This document shows positions 1 to 8,552 of a stretch of 64,000 nt of DNA, one piece after another; positions within the stretch are counted from its first letter, which is position 1, and each line of letters starts with the position of its first letter. The stretch is from NCBI GenBank assembly GCA_003220685.1, contig QHTE01000051.1, positions 95,912 through 159,911 on the forward strand. The letters are read 5' to 3'. Both the position numbers and the translations under genes were made by a program. The stretch is from Candidatus Rokuibacteriota bacterium. Its GTDB lineage: Bacteria; Methylomirabilota; Methylomirabilia; Rokubacteriales; CSP1-6. The notes beneath the pieces are model-generated. The model ran no database searches. It was not told the DNA's origin and was given only the letters and a program-made list of their open reading frames with translations.

Positions 1-704
1 TCGGGCGGGAACAAGAATCGGATGAAGTGGGCGTAGAACGCCCCGGCCGTCCCGGCGAAGAAGCAGCCGAGCATGAAGGCCAGGAGCTTGTGGCGGGCGA
101 TGTTGACGCCGAGCGACTGGGCCAGGTTGTCGCCCATCCCGATGCTCTTCCAGATGAGACCCAGCCGGCTGTGCTCGAGCTTCCACAGCACGAGCAGGAT
201 GACGACCGCCAGCCCGACCACGAGATAGTACTGGCTCGCTCGCGTCGTCAGGGTCATGCCGAGGAGACTCGGCTTGGGAATCCCGCTGAGGCCGCTCATC
301 CCGCGCGTGAGCGAGACCCAGAGCTGGGCGATCAGGCGGATCACCTCGACGAAGGCCACCGTGACCATCGCGAAGTACACGCCGCGCAACCGGAGCGATG
401 GATAGCCGATGGCGAGCCCGACCGCGGCGGCCAGGAGCGCGCCGCACAGCAGCGCGATCTCGAAGGGCACCGCCAGGTTCTTCGCGAGCAGGGCGGACGT
501 GTAGGCCCCGATCGACATGAACGCGGAGTGCCCGATGTTCAGCTGGCCGCAGGTCAGCGACGGGCGGAGGCTGGCGGCGAGGATGACATTGGTGAAGACC
601 AGCGCGAAGACGTGCACGTAGTAGTCGCCGCCGAGCTCGGGCACCAGCAGCGCCAGGATCACCAGCACGGCCAGGACGATCGACACGCCGAGCTTACGAG
701 GCAT
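1..704 (-). CDS. livM: Branched-chain amino acid ABC transporter permease, LivM family (partial)
   Basis: The frame is open from the left edge to an ATG at 702-704, so the gene loses its C-terminus to the window boundary. The translation begins MPRKLGVSIVLAVLVIL and shows repeated hydrophobic segments and LivM-type motifs (GQLNIGHSAFMSIGAY, and YPSLRLRGVYFAMVT). LivM is one of two membrane permeases of a Liv/HAAT importer for branched-chain or other amphipathic amino acids. It overlaps the end of livH by 11 bases, consistent with coupled translation. The ATPases livG/livF are probably beyond the left edge; none for this operon lies in the window. Family assignment is secure; substrate is inferred. 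Confidence 0.9.
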   Translation of the reverse strand, partial: MPRKLGVSIVLAVLVILALLVPELGGDYYVHVFALVFTNVILAASLRPSLTCGQLNIGHSAFMSIGAYTSALLAKNLAVPFEIALLCGALLAAAVGLAIGYPSLRLRGVYFAMVTVAFVEVIRLIAQLWVSLTRGMSGLSGIPKPSLLGMTLTTRASQYYLVVGLAVVILLVLWKLEHSRLGLIWKSIGMGDNLAQSLGVNIARHKLLAFMLGCFFAGTAGAFYAHFIRFLFPP

Positions 705-1557
705 AGCCAAAGAGCCCGGTCGGCCGAAACAGCAACAGCATGATGATGAACACGAAGCTCAGCAGGAACGCCGGCTCCGCGCCGAGCGCCGTGGCGACGA
801 TCGAGTCGATGAGCCCCAGCATGAGCCCGCCCAGGATCGCGCCGGGGACACTGCCCAGCCCGCCGAGGATGATGATGATGAACGCCTTCAAGAGCGGCTG
901 CTCGCCCATCATCGGGTCGAGCTTGAAGATCGGCGCCATGAGCGCCCCGCTGGCCGCCGCCAGGGCGAAGCCGATCGCGAACGCGAGGCCGTTGACCACG
1001 TGCACGTTGACGCCCTGCAGGGCGGCCGCCTCCTTGTCCTGCTCGATCGCCCGCATGGCGGCGCCGAGGCGGGTCTTGTTGATGAAGAGATAGAGCGCGA
1101 TCACCAGGGCCGCGGCGACCGGAATGATCATCAGCCGCTCGACGGAGATCCCGACCCCGAGGATGTTTCTGGTGCCCGGGAAGACCGGCGGCACGTGCTT
1201 GTCGAGCTGGCCGAAGACCGGATAGCCGGCGGCCTGGAGGAACGTGGTGAGGGCCAGCAGCGCGACCAGGGTCGGCTCGATGCCGCCCTTGATGGGCCGG
1301 TAGATCGAGCGCTCGACGAGATAGCCGAAGACGCCGAGCAAGATCATCGACGCGACGAAGGCGGCGAAGTAGGGCGCGCCGCCCTGGAAGAAGATGTAGT
1401 AGATGACGAACGCGCCCAGCATGTAGACCGCGCCGTGCGCGAAGTTGATGATGTGCATCATGCCGAACATCAGCGTGAGCCCGAGCGCCATCAAGATGTA
1501 GATCGAGCCGAGGGACACCCCGACGATCGCGCTCTGGACGAACAGGGCGAATGTCAT
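694..1557 (-). CDS. livH: Branched-chain amino acid ABC transporter permease, LivH family
   Basis: A 287-residue polytopic membrane protein starting MTFALFVQSAIVGVSLGS, the usual length and N-terminus for LivH. Typical features are MALGLTLMFGMMHIINFAHG in the first helices and the GGLGSVPGAILGGL loop near the C-terminus, which contacts the ATPase. It is the second gene of a livK-livH-livM operon on the minus strand. It is separated from livK by a short gap that holds a GC hairpin and overlaps livM. Together they import amino acids bound by the periplasmic LivK; the exact ligand cannot be read from sequence. Confidence 0.92.
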   Translation of the reverse strand: MTFALFVQSAIVGVSLGSIYILMALGLTLMFGMMHIINFAHGAVYMLGAFVIYYIFFQGGAPYFAAFVASMILLGVFGYLVERSIYRPIKGGIEPTLVALLALTTFLQAAGYPVFGQLDKHVPPVFPGTRNILGVGISVERLMIIPVAAALVIALYLFINKTRLGAAMRAIEQDKEAAALQGVNVHVVNGLAFAIGFALAAASGALMAPIFKLDPMMGEQPLLKAFIIIILGGLGSVPGAILGGLMLGLIDSIVATALGAEPAFLLSFVFIIMLLLFRPTGLFGYAS

Positions 1558-1562
1558 GATGT

Positions 1563-1582
1563 GGGGGCCCTGGAGGGCCCCC
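1563..1582 (-). terminator. Intercistronic hairpin between livK and livH
   Basis: Perfect 8-bp stem (GGGGGCCC at 1563-1570 with GGGCCCCC at 1575-1582) and a 4-base loop, starting 7 bases after the livK stop. There is no U-tract. It is more likely an attenuator or mRNA 3'-end stabiliser, giving more binding protein than permease, than a full terminator. Functional role is inferred. Confidence 0.5.
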
Positions 1583-1588
1583 GATCTC

Positions 1589-2761
1589 TCAATTATGCGG
1601 GGGAAGGAGCTGCGTCACGAGGGTCGCGACCCCATCCTTCACCTCGGAGAACGGCATCGGGTAGATGATCTGATTGCCGATGCCGTAGTAGTCCTTTCCG
1701 CCGAAGTGAGCCTTGCCCCACAGATTGTCGAACTCGACCACGCTGAGCGCGTCGGCCACCTTCTTGGGATCGACGCTCTGCGCCTTCTTCACCGCGGCGA
1801 CGAAGGCGAACGCCGGATTGGTGAAGTCAATGCTGGTCGCGTTCCATTCGCCGTACTTCTTCGTGTAGCGCGTTTGCCAGCTCTTGATCTTCTCGGGCAG
1901 CGGGGCCTGCACGAAGCCGTGCACCCACATGCCCTCCACGTTCGCCTTGCCGGCGATGTTCGCGACCACCGAGGTATCCACCTGCCCGATGTGGATGAAC
2001 CGGCCCTTGAAACCGAGCTCGCGCGCCTGCTTGATGATCAGGCCGACGCTGCCGGCCGGCGAGGCCAGCACGCTGATCACGTCCGGCTTCTGGGCCAGGA
2101 TGCGCAGCAGGACCGGATTGAAGTCGGTCATGGTGCGCTCGAAGAACTCCTTCGCCACGGTCTCGTACCCGAGCTTCTGGATGAACGTCGTTTCCACCTT
2201 GATCGACCACCAGCCGGTATCGTCGTTCGGCGAGATCGTCGCGACGCGCTTGAGGCTCGGATGGTTCTGCTTGATCCACTTCCAGAAGGTAGTGGTCTCC
2301 GGCGGCGAGGGGAAGCTGTGGAACGTGAGCGGGTTCTTCGGGCTCACGAGGCCGTCGGCGTAGGCGAGGGGGAGATTCAAGACTCGCCCCTCGTTGACCG
2401 CTTCCTCGTTGGCCTTGACGACGGCGCCGCCAAGGATCGAGATGTACTTCACCCCGTCCTTGGCGATGAGGCGGTTGACCGTGGCGACGCCCTCGGCGAT
2501 CACGTACTTGTGATCGTAGGCGACGACCTCGAGCTTGTATTTCTTGCCGCCGACATCCAGTCCGCCCTGAGCGTTGACCTCGTCGAAGATCAGCTCGGTC
2601 GCGTTCTTGTGGGGAATGCCCCAGGGCGCGGCCGGACCGGAGAGCGGCGTCGAGACACCGAACTTGATGACCTCTTGCGCCGGGGCGTTTCCGGGCCCGA
2701 GAGCGACGAGCCCGGCCACGGTGACAAACGCCGCCCAGATCACCGAGCGTTGTGATCTCAT
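1589..2761 (-). CDS. livK: ABC transporter substrate-binding protein, LivK/periplasmic binding family 6
   Basis: About 390 residues with an N-terminal signal peptide (MRSQRSVIWAAFVTVAGLVA, cleavage near APAQE) followed by a type I periplasmic-binding fold beginning VIKFGVSTPLSGPAAPWG, typical of Leu/Ile/Val-type receptors. ATG at 2761 is preferred over GTG at 2767 because AGGAGGA lies 6 bases before the ATG but directly against the GTG. It heads the minus-strand livKHM operon. A consensus promoter lies at 2875-2903, so the leader is about 105 bases and contains a GC-rich repeat also found near other genes in this window. Ligand not identifiable. Confidence 0.9.
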   Translation of the reverse strand: MRSQRSVIWAAFVTVAGLVALGPGNAPAQEVIKFGVSTPLSGPAAPWGIPHKNATELIFDEVNAQGGLDVGGKKYKLEVVAYDHKYVIAEGVATVNRLIAKDGVKYISILGGAVVKANEEAVNEGRVLNLPLAYADGLVSPKNPLTFHSFPSPPETTTFWKWIKQNHPSLKRVATISPNDDTGWWSIKVETTFIQKLGYETVAKEFFERTMTDFNPVLLRILAQKPDVISVLASPAGSVGLIIKQARELGFKGRFIHIGQVDTSVVANIAGKANVEGMWVHGFVQAPLPEKIKSWQTRYTKKYGEWNATSIDFTNPAFAFVAAVKKAQSVDPKKVADALSVVEFDNLWGKAHFGGKDYYGIGNQIIYPMPFSEVKDGVATLVTQLLPPHN

Positions 2762-2783
2762 CGCCACTCCTCCTCGACTCGAC

Positions 2784-2843
2784 GTGCGCGCCGCAGGCCG
2801 TCGCGGGGCTGGGGCCCTGCCGGCCGAGGCGCGCCTCTCAATG
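2784..2843. repeat. 60-base GC-rich dispersed element, copy A (livK leader)
   Basis: Matches 28222-28281 in inverted orientation at 56 of 60 positions. It contains the palindrome GAGGCGCGCCTC and can fold as a hairpin around GGGGC-type arms. It lies in the predicted 5' untranslated leader of livK, ending about 23 bases before the ATG. Confidence 0.85.
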
Positions 2844-2874
2844 GGTGTAGGGTCAGAGGGCTTCGCGCACGCGG

Positions 2875-2903
2875 ACTATAGAAACGTCGATCGCTCCTGT
2901 CAA
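2875..2903 (-). promoter_or_regulatory. Sigma70-type promoter for livKHM
   Basis: On the minus strand, TTGACA (2898-2903), a 17-base spacer and TATAGT (2875-2880): close to the bacterial consensus. A second TTGACA lies 16 bases further upstream (2914-2919). Predicted transcription start near 2868. Confidence 0.8.
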
Positions 2904-2952
2904 TGGGGCACAGCTGTCAAGGGCCGGACCGACGCGACGGGCGGGGTTGGAT

Positions 2953-2958
2953 TATACT
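2953..2958 (+). promoter_or_regulatory. -10 box abutting the start codon of the 2966 gene
   Basis: TATACT is followed by 7 bases and then ATG (2966). There is no Shine-Dalgarno sequence. The spacing puts transcription start at or next to the start codon, so the mRNA is probably leaderless. No convincing -35 box is seen. Confidence 0.5.
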
Positions 2959-2965
2959 CACGCCC

Positions 2966-3262
2966 ATGCCGACGCGCGGGAAGGTGATCCCGTTCCCGAG
3001 GTTCGCGCGGGAGCCGGGTGGTGAGCACGGCCTGGTCGAAGTGCGCCGCTGCGATCAGGCCGAGGCGCTGGTGCTCAAAGGTCTCTTCGAGAGCCAGGGC
3101 ATCCCGACCCTGCTTCGGTCACGTCTGGCGTACTCGGTCTATCCGTTCAGCGTCGGCTGTCAGGGCGAGGTGGTCGTCCTCGTCCCGGCGAGCGAGGCCG
3201 CGCTGAGCCGGCGTCTGCTCTTCCGCCTCGCCTCGTCTCCGCCTACGCCGCTGCCGCAATAA
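2966..3262 (+). CDS. Small DUF2007-like (putative signal-transducing) protein
   Basis: A 98-residue protein starting MPTRGKVIPFPRF. The middle part (LVEVRRCDQAEALVLKGLFE, then SQGIPTLLRS) resembles the DUF2007 fold, where small proteins sense or present a metabolite through a beta-alpha-beta ACT-like domain. The upstream in-frame start at 2903 is less likely because a -10 box at 2953-2958 sits just before ATG 2966. The 3' end overlaps the convergent peptidase gene by 20 bases. No neighbour hints at a partner; function unknown. Confidence 0.6.
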   Translation: MPTRGKVIPFPRFAREPGGEHGLVEVRRCDQAEALVLKGLFESQGIPTLLRSRLAYSVYPFSVGCQGEVVVLVPASEAALSRRLLFRLASSPPTPLPQ

Positions 3263-4181
3263 CGGCCTCGAGCGCCCGGAGCGCAAGGGCCAGCGCCGCC
3301 GGCTGGAGCGTGCCGCCGCGGTCGCGCGGCGTGTGGTAGGTATCGAACGGCGCTGGGCGTCGGATCAGGTGACGGAGCGCGCTCCGCACCGGGCTGAACA
3401 CGAACTGTCGCAGCGCCTCCGCGTTCGCCGACGGCACCAGGGTGAACCCGTACGCCGGCACGCCGAGCGACGCGAACGCGCGGTGGTCGCTCCCGAACAT
3501 GGGAATGCGGCCGACGACGTGATAGCTCGTGTCGCGTCCGAGCCCGAGGCTCTCGAGCGCCGCGTTCACGGTCCGGAGAAACGACGTCTCGTCCGCCGCG
3601 TCCCAGATCACCACGCTGTCGCCAATGCCGCACAGCTCGAGGCTCAACACGCCGACGAGCTCGCCGACGTCCGTTTCGCGGGCGTAGTGGCGGGCGCCGA
3701 GGTAGCCGCGCTCCTCCGCCGCGGTGAAGAGAAATCGCAGGCGGAGCTTGGGCGGGGGTGCGGCCGCGAGCCGCTCGATCAGGGTCAGCAAGATCCCGAC
3801 CGCGGCGGCGTTGTCGTTGGCGCCGGGGCTTCCGTCCACCGCGTCGTGATGGGCGGCGAGCAGCAGCACGCGGTCGCCCGCGCCGAGGTCGACGCTGAAG
3901 TTCTCGCCGGAGCCTTCGCCGGAGGAGAACCGGTGGAGCGCGAACGGAACGGACCGGGCGCGCAGGTACCGCGCCACCGCCGACTCGCGCTCCGCGTTGG
4001 ACCGCCCCTCGAGCAGCCGCACGAGCGCCTGCGGAGCCCGGCTGCCGCGAATGACCTCGTCGACCGGTATCGGCACGACGGGCGGCGTCCGGTCCCGCGC
4101 GTGGGCCAGCCGGGTCACGTGCCTGATGAGTCGACCTCGAAGATAGAAGGCGACGTCGCGCGGCGAGAGGCGGCGGCTCAC
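3243..4181 (-). CDS. M28-family zinc aminopeptidase-like protein
   Basis: About 312 residues. The metal-binding pattern of peptidase family M28 is visible: AAHHDAVDGSPGANDNAAA supplies the first His and bridging Asp, AAEERG the catalytic and metal Glu, LELCGIGD a further acidic ligand, and TYHTPRD the last His. No signal peptide is evident, so it is probably cytoplasmic. GTG 4181 is chosen because it overlaps the tatD stop as GTGA; longer readings run through tatD in another frame. It is the last gene of the tmk-holB-ricT-metG-tatD run. Specificity cannot be assigned. Confidence 0.82.
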   Translation of the reverse strand: MSRRLSPRDVAFYLRGRLIRHVTRLAHARDRTPPVVPIPVDEVIRGSRAPQALVRLLEGRSNAERESAVARYLRARSVPFALHRFSSGEGSGENFSVDLGAGDRVLLLAAHHDAVDGSPGANDNAAAVGILLTLIERLAAAPPPKLRLRFLFTAAEERGYLGARHYARETDVGELVGVLSLELCGIGDSVVIWDAADETSFLRTVNAALESLGLGRDTSYHVVGRIPMFGSDHRAFASLGVPAYGFTLVPSANAEALRQFVFSPVRSALRHLIRRPAPFDTYHTPRDRGGTLQPAALALALRALEAVIAAAA

Positions 4182-4954
4182 AGCGAGAAGAGCGCCCGCG
4201 CGTTCTCGGACATCCGCGCCGCCAGGTCGGCGAGCGCCTCGCCGCGCAGCTCCGCGACGCGCGCCGCCGTGACCGCGAGATACGCGGGCTCGTTGCGCTT
4301 GCCGCGATAGGGCTGCGGCGGCAGGAACGGACAGTCGGTCTCGACGACCAGGCGATCGCCGGGGACGAACCGGGCGACCTCGGGCAGCGCTCCGGGCTTG
4401 GGATAGGTCACCGGCCCCGCGAGCGAGACCAGGAGCCCGAGATCGAGACACCGACGCGCGATCTCGACGTCGCCCGAGAAGCAGTGCATGATCCCACCGG
4501 TCTCGCGCACGTCGGCCTCGCCGATCAGCCCCAGCGTCTCAGCGTGGGCGTCGCGGCAATGGACCAGCACCGGCTTGCGCGTCCGCCGCGCGAGCGCTAG
4601 CTGGCGGCGGAACGCCTGCTCCTGCGATTCGCGCGGCGCGAGGTTGCGAAAGAAATCCAGGCCGGTCTCACCGATCGCGACGACCCGGGGGCTCCCGGCC
4701 AAACGCTCGATCTCGGCGAGGGCCGCGTCGTCGGCCTCGGCGGCCTCGTGCGGGTGGATGCCGACGGCCGCCCAGACGCCGGGTAAGCGGGAGGCCATCG
4801 CCGCCGCGGCGCGCGAGGTCGGTATGTCCGTCCCGATCGTGAGGATCCGCCGCACGCCCGCGGCCCGCGCGCGCTCGAGCACCGCGTCGAGATCGCCCGC
4901 GAACTCCGGGAAGTGCAGGTGCGCGTGCGTGTCGAAGAGATCCGGAGCGGTCAC
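4178..4954 (-). CDS. tatD: TatD-family metal-dependent hydrolase/DNase
   Basis: A 258-residue TIM-barrel hydrolase beginning LFDTHAHLHFPEFAGDLD, the HxH metal motif of TatD. GIHPHEA, AIGETGLDFFR, LVHCRDAH, and ETDCPFLPPQPYRGKRNEP follow in the family order. TatD enzymes are 3'-5' exonucleases implicated in DNA repair and RNA turnover. The start is GTG 4954, sharing GTGA with the stop of the upstream ACT gene; length matches the family. In Bacillus, the homologue yabD lies beside metS, as here near metG. Confidence 0.92.
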   Translation of the reverse strand: MTAPDLFDTHAHLHFPEFAGDLDAVLERARAAGVRRILTIGTDIPTSRAAAAMASRLPGVWAAVGIHPHEAAEADDAALAEIERLAGSPRVVAIGETGLDFFRNLAPRESQEQAFRRQLALARRTRKPVLVHCRDAHAETLGLIGEADVRETGGIMHCFSGDVEIARRCLDLGLLVSLAGPVTYPKPGALPEVARFVPGDRLVVETDCPFLPPQPYRGKRNEPAYLAVTAARVAELRGEALADLAARMSENARALFSL

Positions 4955-5367
4955 GCGGCTCCGAGGACGGCGGCGGCCTTCTTCACGTCGCGGGCCTTCA
5001 CCCACAGGATCGCGCCGTAGCGCCCGCCGCCGGGAAGGGCCACGGCGTCCATCGCCGTCACGTTGATCTTCGCGGCCGCGAGCCGGCCGAGGACGTCGGC
5101 GCACGCGCCGACACGATCGTCGCCATCGATCAGGAACGTCCGCTTCGGCCCCTTCACCTTCCACTTCTTCTCTTTGGCCAGCGCTCGGAACGCTGCCGGG
5201 TCGGTCGGAACCAGATCGAGCTGGGCGCCGCGGCCGCTCGGGAAGCCTGAGTACGCGACCAGGTTCACCCCCGCACGCTTGAGCTCGCCGAGGATTCTGG
5301 CACCCTCGCCCGGCTTGTCCGGCACCATCACGTAGAAATAGTCTGCAGTCCGCACCGTCTCAGCCAT
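4951..5367 (-). CDS. Tandem ACT-like domain protein
   Basis: 138 residues, apparently two ACT-like beta-alpha-beta-beta-alpha-beta units: the first starts near YFYVMVPDKPGEGARILGEL, the second near DDRVGACADVLGRLAAAKIN. ACT domains bind amino acids or other small ligands and regulate enzymes; with no catalytic domain this is likely a stand-alone ligand sensor. ATG 5367 has GGAGGG five bases upstream. It sits between a membrane protein gene and tatD in the same operon. Ligand and partner are unknown. Confidence 0.7.
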   Translation of the reverse strand: MAETVRTADYFYVMVPDKPGEGARILGELKRAGVNLVAYSGFPSGRGAQLDLVPTDPAAFRALAKEKKWKVKGPKRTFLIDGDDRVGACADVLGRLAAAKINVTAMDAVALPGGGRYGAILWVKARDVKKAAAVLGAA

Positions 5368-5395
5368 GGCACCCTCCGGATCGGCTGGTCGACCG

Positions 5396-6385
5396 TTATC
5401 GGACGATACGAAATCGGACCCGGCCGATCAGCTGGCCCGAGGCGGTCACCACGTCCACCGACCAGCGGCCTTCCGGATCCTCGGGAAACGACGTCTTGCG
5501 CGAGTACGTGCGGTAGCCCTCCCGGCGCCCGCCGAGCACGGGGGCCAGGGCGACCGTCTCGATCACGCGGCCCCGATGCCGCCAGACGTGACTCACCGAC
5601 TGGCGCAAGCCGGCCGGCGCGTAGATCGCAGTGTACGCCACGAGCCCGCGCTCCTTCACCTCGGCGGCGGAGATCGTCGTCGGCAGCGCCTCCACGTTGT
5701 CGAGGTCGAGCACGTCCCACAGGATCGCCGAGCGCGCCATGAAGAGCGGCGCCGGCGGGATCCCCGCGCGCCCGACCGCGACCAGCGCCGCGGCGACCAC
5801 GCCGAGCGCCACCGTCACCCGGAGCGCGCCGCGCCACGTCCGGCCGCCGGCGCGCCGGAAGACCGGCGTGATCGCCAGCGAGGCGATGAACGCGCTGGCC
5901 ATCAAGGCGCCGAACGGCGGCAGCCCGACGAGCGGCAGCGCCACGTTGAGCGCCGCGAAGATCGAGACGACGAAGAAGACGTAACCGAGCCACGGCCGCG
6001 GATGCACGATCGCGCGATACCAGGGATCGAAGGTCGCCAGGAGCGCCAGCACGACCAGCAGCGCGAAGAAGATCACGTTGAGGGAGGTCAACGTGGCGCT
6101 CGCCCAGTACGCGGGCAGCACGAACAGGAGCAGCCCGTGGTAGAGCGTCTGGATCGTGTAGTCGGCCGCGGTGACGACCAGCCGGCCCGACCGGCGGCCC
6201 GATTCGGCCAGCGGCTGGCGCAGCTCGACGAGCACCGCGAAGACCAGCCACAGCAGCAGCAGGTAGCCGACGAGGTAGGCGACGTTCGGCAGCCCGCGGC
6301 GGAACACGAAGAGCGTGAGCACGCCGCCGGTCAGCGAGGCGAACGAGACACCCCACTCGGCGAGCCACGCGAACGCGGAGCTCAC
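5396..6385 (-). CDS. DUF5924/DUF2914-type integral membrane protein
   Basis: 329 residues. The N-terminal two thirds hold about six to seven hydrophobic helices (for example LTGGVLTLFVF, YLLLLWLVFAVLV, IFFALLVVLALLA). The C-terminal 110 residues form a soluble domain with HVWRHRGRVIETVAL and RTYSRKTSF...GRWSVDVVTA, resembling DUF2914, a probable extracytoplasmic beta domain. Start is GTG 6385, sharing GTGA with the preceding gene. No function is established for this architecture. Confidence 0.65.
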   Translation of the reverse strand: MSSAFAWLAEWGVSFASLTGGVLTLFVFRRGLPNVAYLVGYLLLLWLVFAVLVELRQPLAESGRRSGRLVVTAADYTIQTLYHGLLLFVLPAYWASATLTSLNVIFFALLVVLALLATFDPWYRAIVHPRPWLGYVFFVVSIFAALNVALPLVGLPPFGALMASAFIASLAITPVFRRAGGRTWRGALRVTVALGVVAAALVAVGRAGIPPAPLFMARSAILWDVLDLDNVEALPTTISAAEVKERGLVAYTAIYAPAGLRQSVSHVWRHRGRVIETVALAPVLGGRREGYRTYSRKTSFPEDPEGRWSVDVVTASGQLIGRVRFRIVR

Positions 6386-6678
6386 ACGGGTGGCGGGGTC
6401 GCCGGACCGCCCGGGGCGGGCGTGCGCGCGAGGCGCTCGCTGAGACGCTGCGCGATCGCGTCGCGCTTGAGCATGTGGATGCAGTCGAGGACGTCGCCGG
6501 CGGCCGAGTGCACGCGCAGGTGCGCCGCCACCAGGTCGAGGGCGCTCGACCGCACGGCGCCGTCGAGGCTCAGGATCTCCCGGAGCACGCGGCCGATCGA
6601 CGCGTCGCGCTCGGCGACCTGCGCCATCGCGTCCACGTACTCGTCCGGGCTCAGCGCCGGGCCTAACGGCCGGCTCAC
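6382..6678 (-). CDS. Hypothetical 98-residue protein in the metG operon
   Basis: Reads VSRPLGPALSPDEYVDAMAQ and continues as a mostly helical, charged protein (AERDASIGRVLREILSLDG, DLVAAHLRVHSAAGDVLDCI), ending in a Pro-rich tail. It overlaps metG by GTGA at the start and the DUF5924-type gene by GTGA at the stop, which argues that it is a genuine coupled gene. I do not recognise the family. Longer readings of this frame run antisense-like through metG codons and are discounted. Confidence 0.6.
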   Translation of the reverse strand: MSRPLGPALSPDEYVDAMAQVAERDASIGRVLREILSLDGAVRSSALDLVAAHLRVHSAAGDVLDCIHMLKRDAIAQRLSERLARTPAPGGPATPPPV

Positions 6679-8552
6679 GTCACCTTCGCTCCGGGCGGCA
6701 GATCGCGGTCGAGCGTGAGGACGGCGAGCTTGCCGCCGGCGGCGGCGGCCAGCACCATGCCGTTGGACTCGACGCCCATCAGCTTCGCCGCCTCGAGGTT
6801 CGCAACGATGACGACCTTCTTGCCGACGAGCTCCGCGGGCGCGTAGTGCTCGGCGATCCCGGCGACGACCGTGCGCTGCTCCTGGCCGAGCGAGATCGTG
6901 AGCTTCAGGAGCTTCTTCGACTTCGGCAGCGGCTCGGCCGCGATCACCTCGGCCACCCGCAGCTCGACCTTGGCGAACTCGTCGATCTTGATCCGCGGCG
7001 TCGCTTCCACCGCCTCGGCGGCCGGCGCCTTCTTGTCGTCGATGCGCGGGAAGAGCCCCGAGAGCTTCTGCACGGGCGCCCCGGCCTCGAGTCGCCCCCA
7101 GACCGCGTCGGCCAGCCTGGGCTCCCCGGTCAGGCTGAGCGCGGCGCGAATCTTCGCGGCGGCGTCGGGCAGGAACGGGGCGAGCACGATCCCGAGAGCC
7201 TTCAGCGACTCGGCCAGGGTGGTGAGCGCCGCCGCGAGCCGGTCCTTCTTGCCGGCGTCCTTGGCCAGGGCCCACGGCTGGGTCGCGTCGACGTAGCGGT
7301 TCACGACGCCGATGAACTCCCAGATCGACGCCAGCGCGCGCTGGAACGCGAACTCGTCCATGGCGGCCGCCACGTCGGCCTTGGCCTTCGCGAACGCCGC
7401 GGCCACGGCCTCCTCGGCCGCGGTCGCCCCGCCGCCGGCGGGCACGACGCCCCGACCGAGGTTCACGATCAAGGTCGTGGCGCGCGAAACCAGGTTGCCG
7501 AGGTCGTTCGCGAGGTCGGCGTTGAGCCGGCCGACGAACGCCTCCTCGGAGAAGTCGGCGTCGAGCCCGAACACCATCTCGCGCAGGACGAAGTAGCGGA
7601 ACGCGTCGTTGCCGTACTTCTCCTTGAGCGCGAGCGCCTCGACGAGGTTGCCGACGGACTTGGAGATCTTGTGGCCACCGAGGGTCCAGTAGCCGTGGAC
7701 GTTGAGGTGCTGGTAGAGCGGGATGCCGGCCGCCTTCAGCATGCACGGCCAGTAGATCGCGTGGGGCTTCACGATGTCCTTGGCCGTCACGTGCTGCACG
7801 TGCGGCCAGTACTTCTCGAAGCGCGGATCGCCGGGGCCGCCGAGCGCCGACACGTAGTTGATCAGCGCGTCGAACCAGACGTAGGTGACGTACTTGTCGT
7901 CGAACGGCAGCGGAATGCCCCACTCGAGCCGGCGGCGCGGCCGGCTGATCGAGAGATCGGTCAGCGGATCGCGCAGGAAGCCGAGCACCTCGTTGCGATA
8001 GCGCTCGGGCCGCACGAAGTCGGGATGGCGCTCGAGGTGGTCGATCAGCCAGCTCTGGTACTTCGACATCTTGAAGAAGTAGTTCTCTTCCTCGATGTAG
8101 GTCAACGGTCGCTGGTGATCGGGGCACTTGCCGTCGACGATCTCCTTCTCGGTGTAGAAGCGCTCGCAGCCGAAGCAGTACTGGCCACCGTACTTGCCGA
8201 GGTAGATCTCGCCCGCGTCCCAGAGCTTCTGGAGAATCGCCTGGACGACCTCCTTGTGGCGCGCCTCGGTCGTGCGGATGTAGTCGTCGTACTGGATGCC
8301 GAGGGCCCGCCAGGTCTCGCGGAACGCCGCGGAGTTTCGGTCGGCCAGCTCCAGTGGCGTCACGCCCGCCCTGGCCGCGACCTGGGCGATGTTGTCACCG
8401 TGCTCGTCGGTCCCGGTGAGGAACCAGACGTCGTCCCCGGCGAGCCGGCGGTAGCGCGCCATCGCGTCGACGACGATGGTCGTGTACGCGTGCCCCAGGT
8501 GGGGGCGATCGTTCACGTAGTAGATCGGGGTCGTCAGGTAGAACGCGGTCAC
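6675..8552 (-). CDS. metG: Methionyl-tRNA synthetase with C-terminal tRNA-binding domain
   Basis: About 625 residues. A class I synthetase: HIGH-type motif HLGHAY near residue 16, zinc-type cysteines (CFGCERFYTE...KCPDH), and the KMSKS loop as KISKS. The last 110 residues form an EMAP/Trbp111-type tRNA-binding domain (IDEFAKVELRVAEVI ... NLEAAKLMGVESNGMVLAA). It charges tRNA-Met for initiation and elongation. Start GTG 8552 shares GTGA with the ricT stop and gives the normal N-terminus (TAFYLTTPIYYVND). Confidence 0.96.
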   Translation of the reverse strand: MTAFYLTTPIYYVNDRPHLGHAYTTIVVDAMARYRRLAGDDVWFLTGTDEHGDNIAQVAARAGVTPLELADRNSAAFRETWRALGIQYDDYIRTTEARHKEVVQAILQKLWDAGEIYLGKYGGQYCFGCERFYTEKEIVDGKCPDHQRPLTYIEEENYFFKMSKYQSWLIDHLERHPDFVRPERYRNEVLGFLRDPLTDLSISRPRRRLEWGIPLPFDDKYVTYVWFDALINYVSALGGPGDPRFEKYWPHVQHVTAKDIVKPHAIYWPCMLKAAGIPLYQHLNVHGYWTLGGHKISKSVGNLVEALALKEKYGNDAFRYFVLREMVFGLDADFSEEAFVGRLNADLANDLGNLVSRATTLIVNLGRGVVPAGGGATAAEEAVAAAFAKAKADVAAAMDEFAFQRALASIWEFIGVVNRYVDATQPWALAKDAGKKDRLAAALTTLAESLKALGIVLAPFLPDAAAKIRAALSLTGEPRLADAVWGRLEAGAPVQKLSGLFPRIDDKKAPAAEAVEATPRIKIDEFAKVELRVAEVIAAEPLPKSKKLLKLTISLGQEQRTVVAGIAEHYAPAELVGKKVVIVANLEAAKLMGVESNGMVLAAAAGGKLAVLTLDRDLPPGAKVT

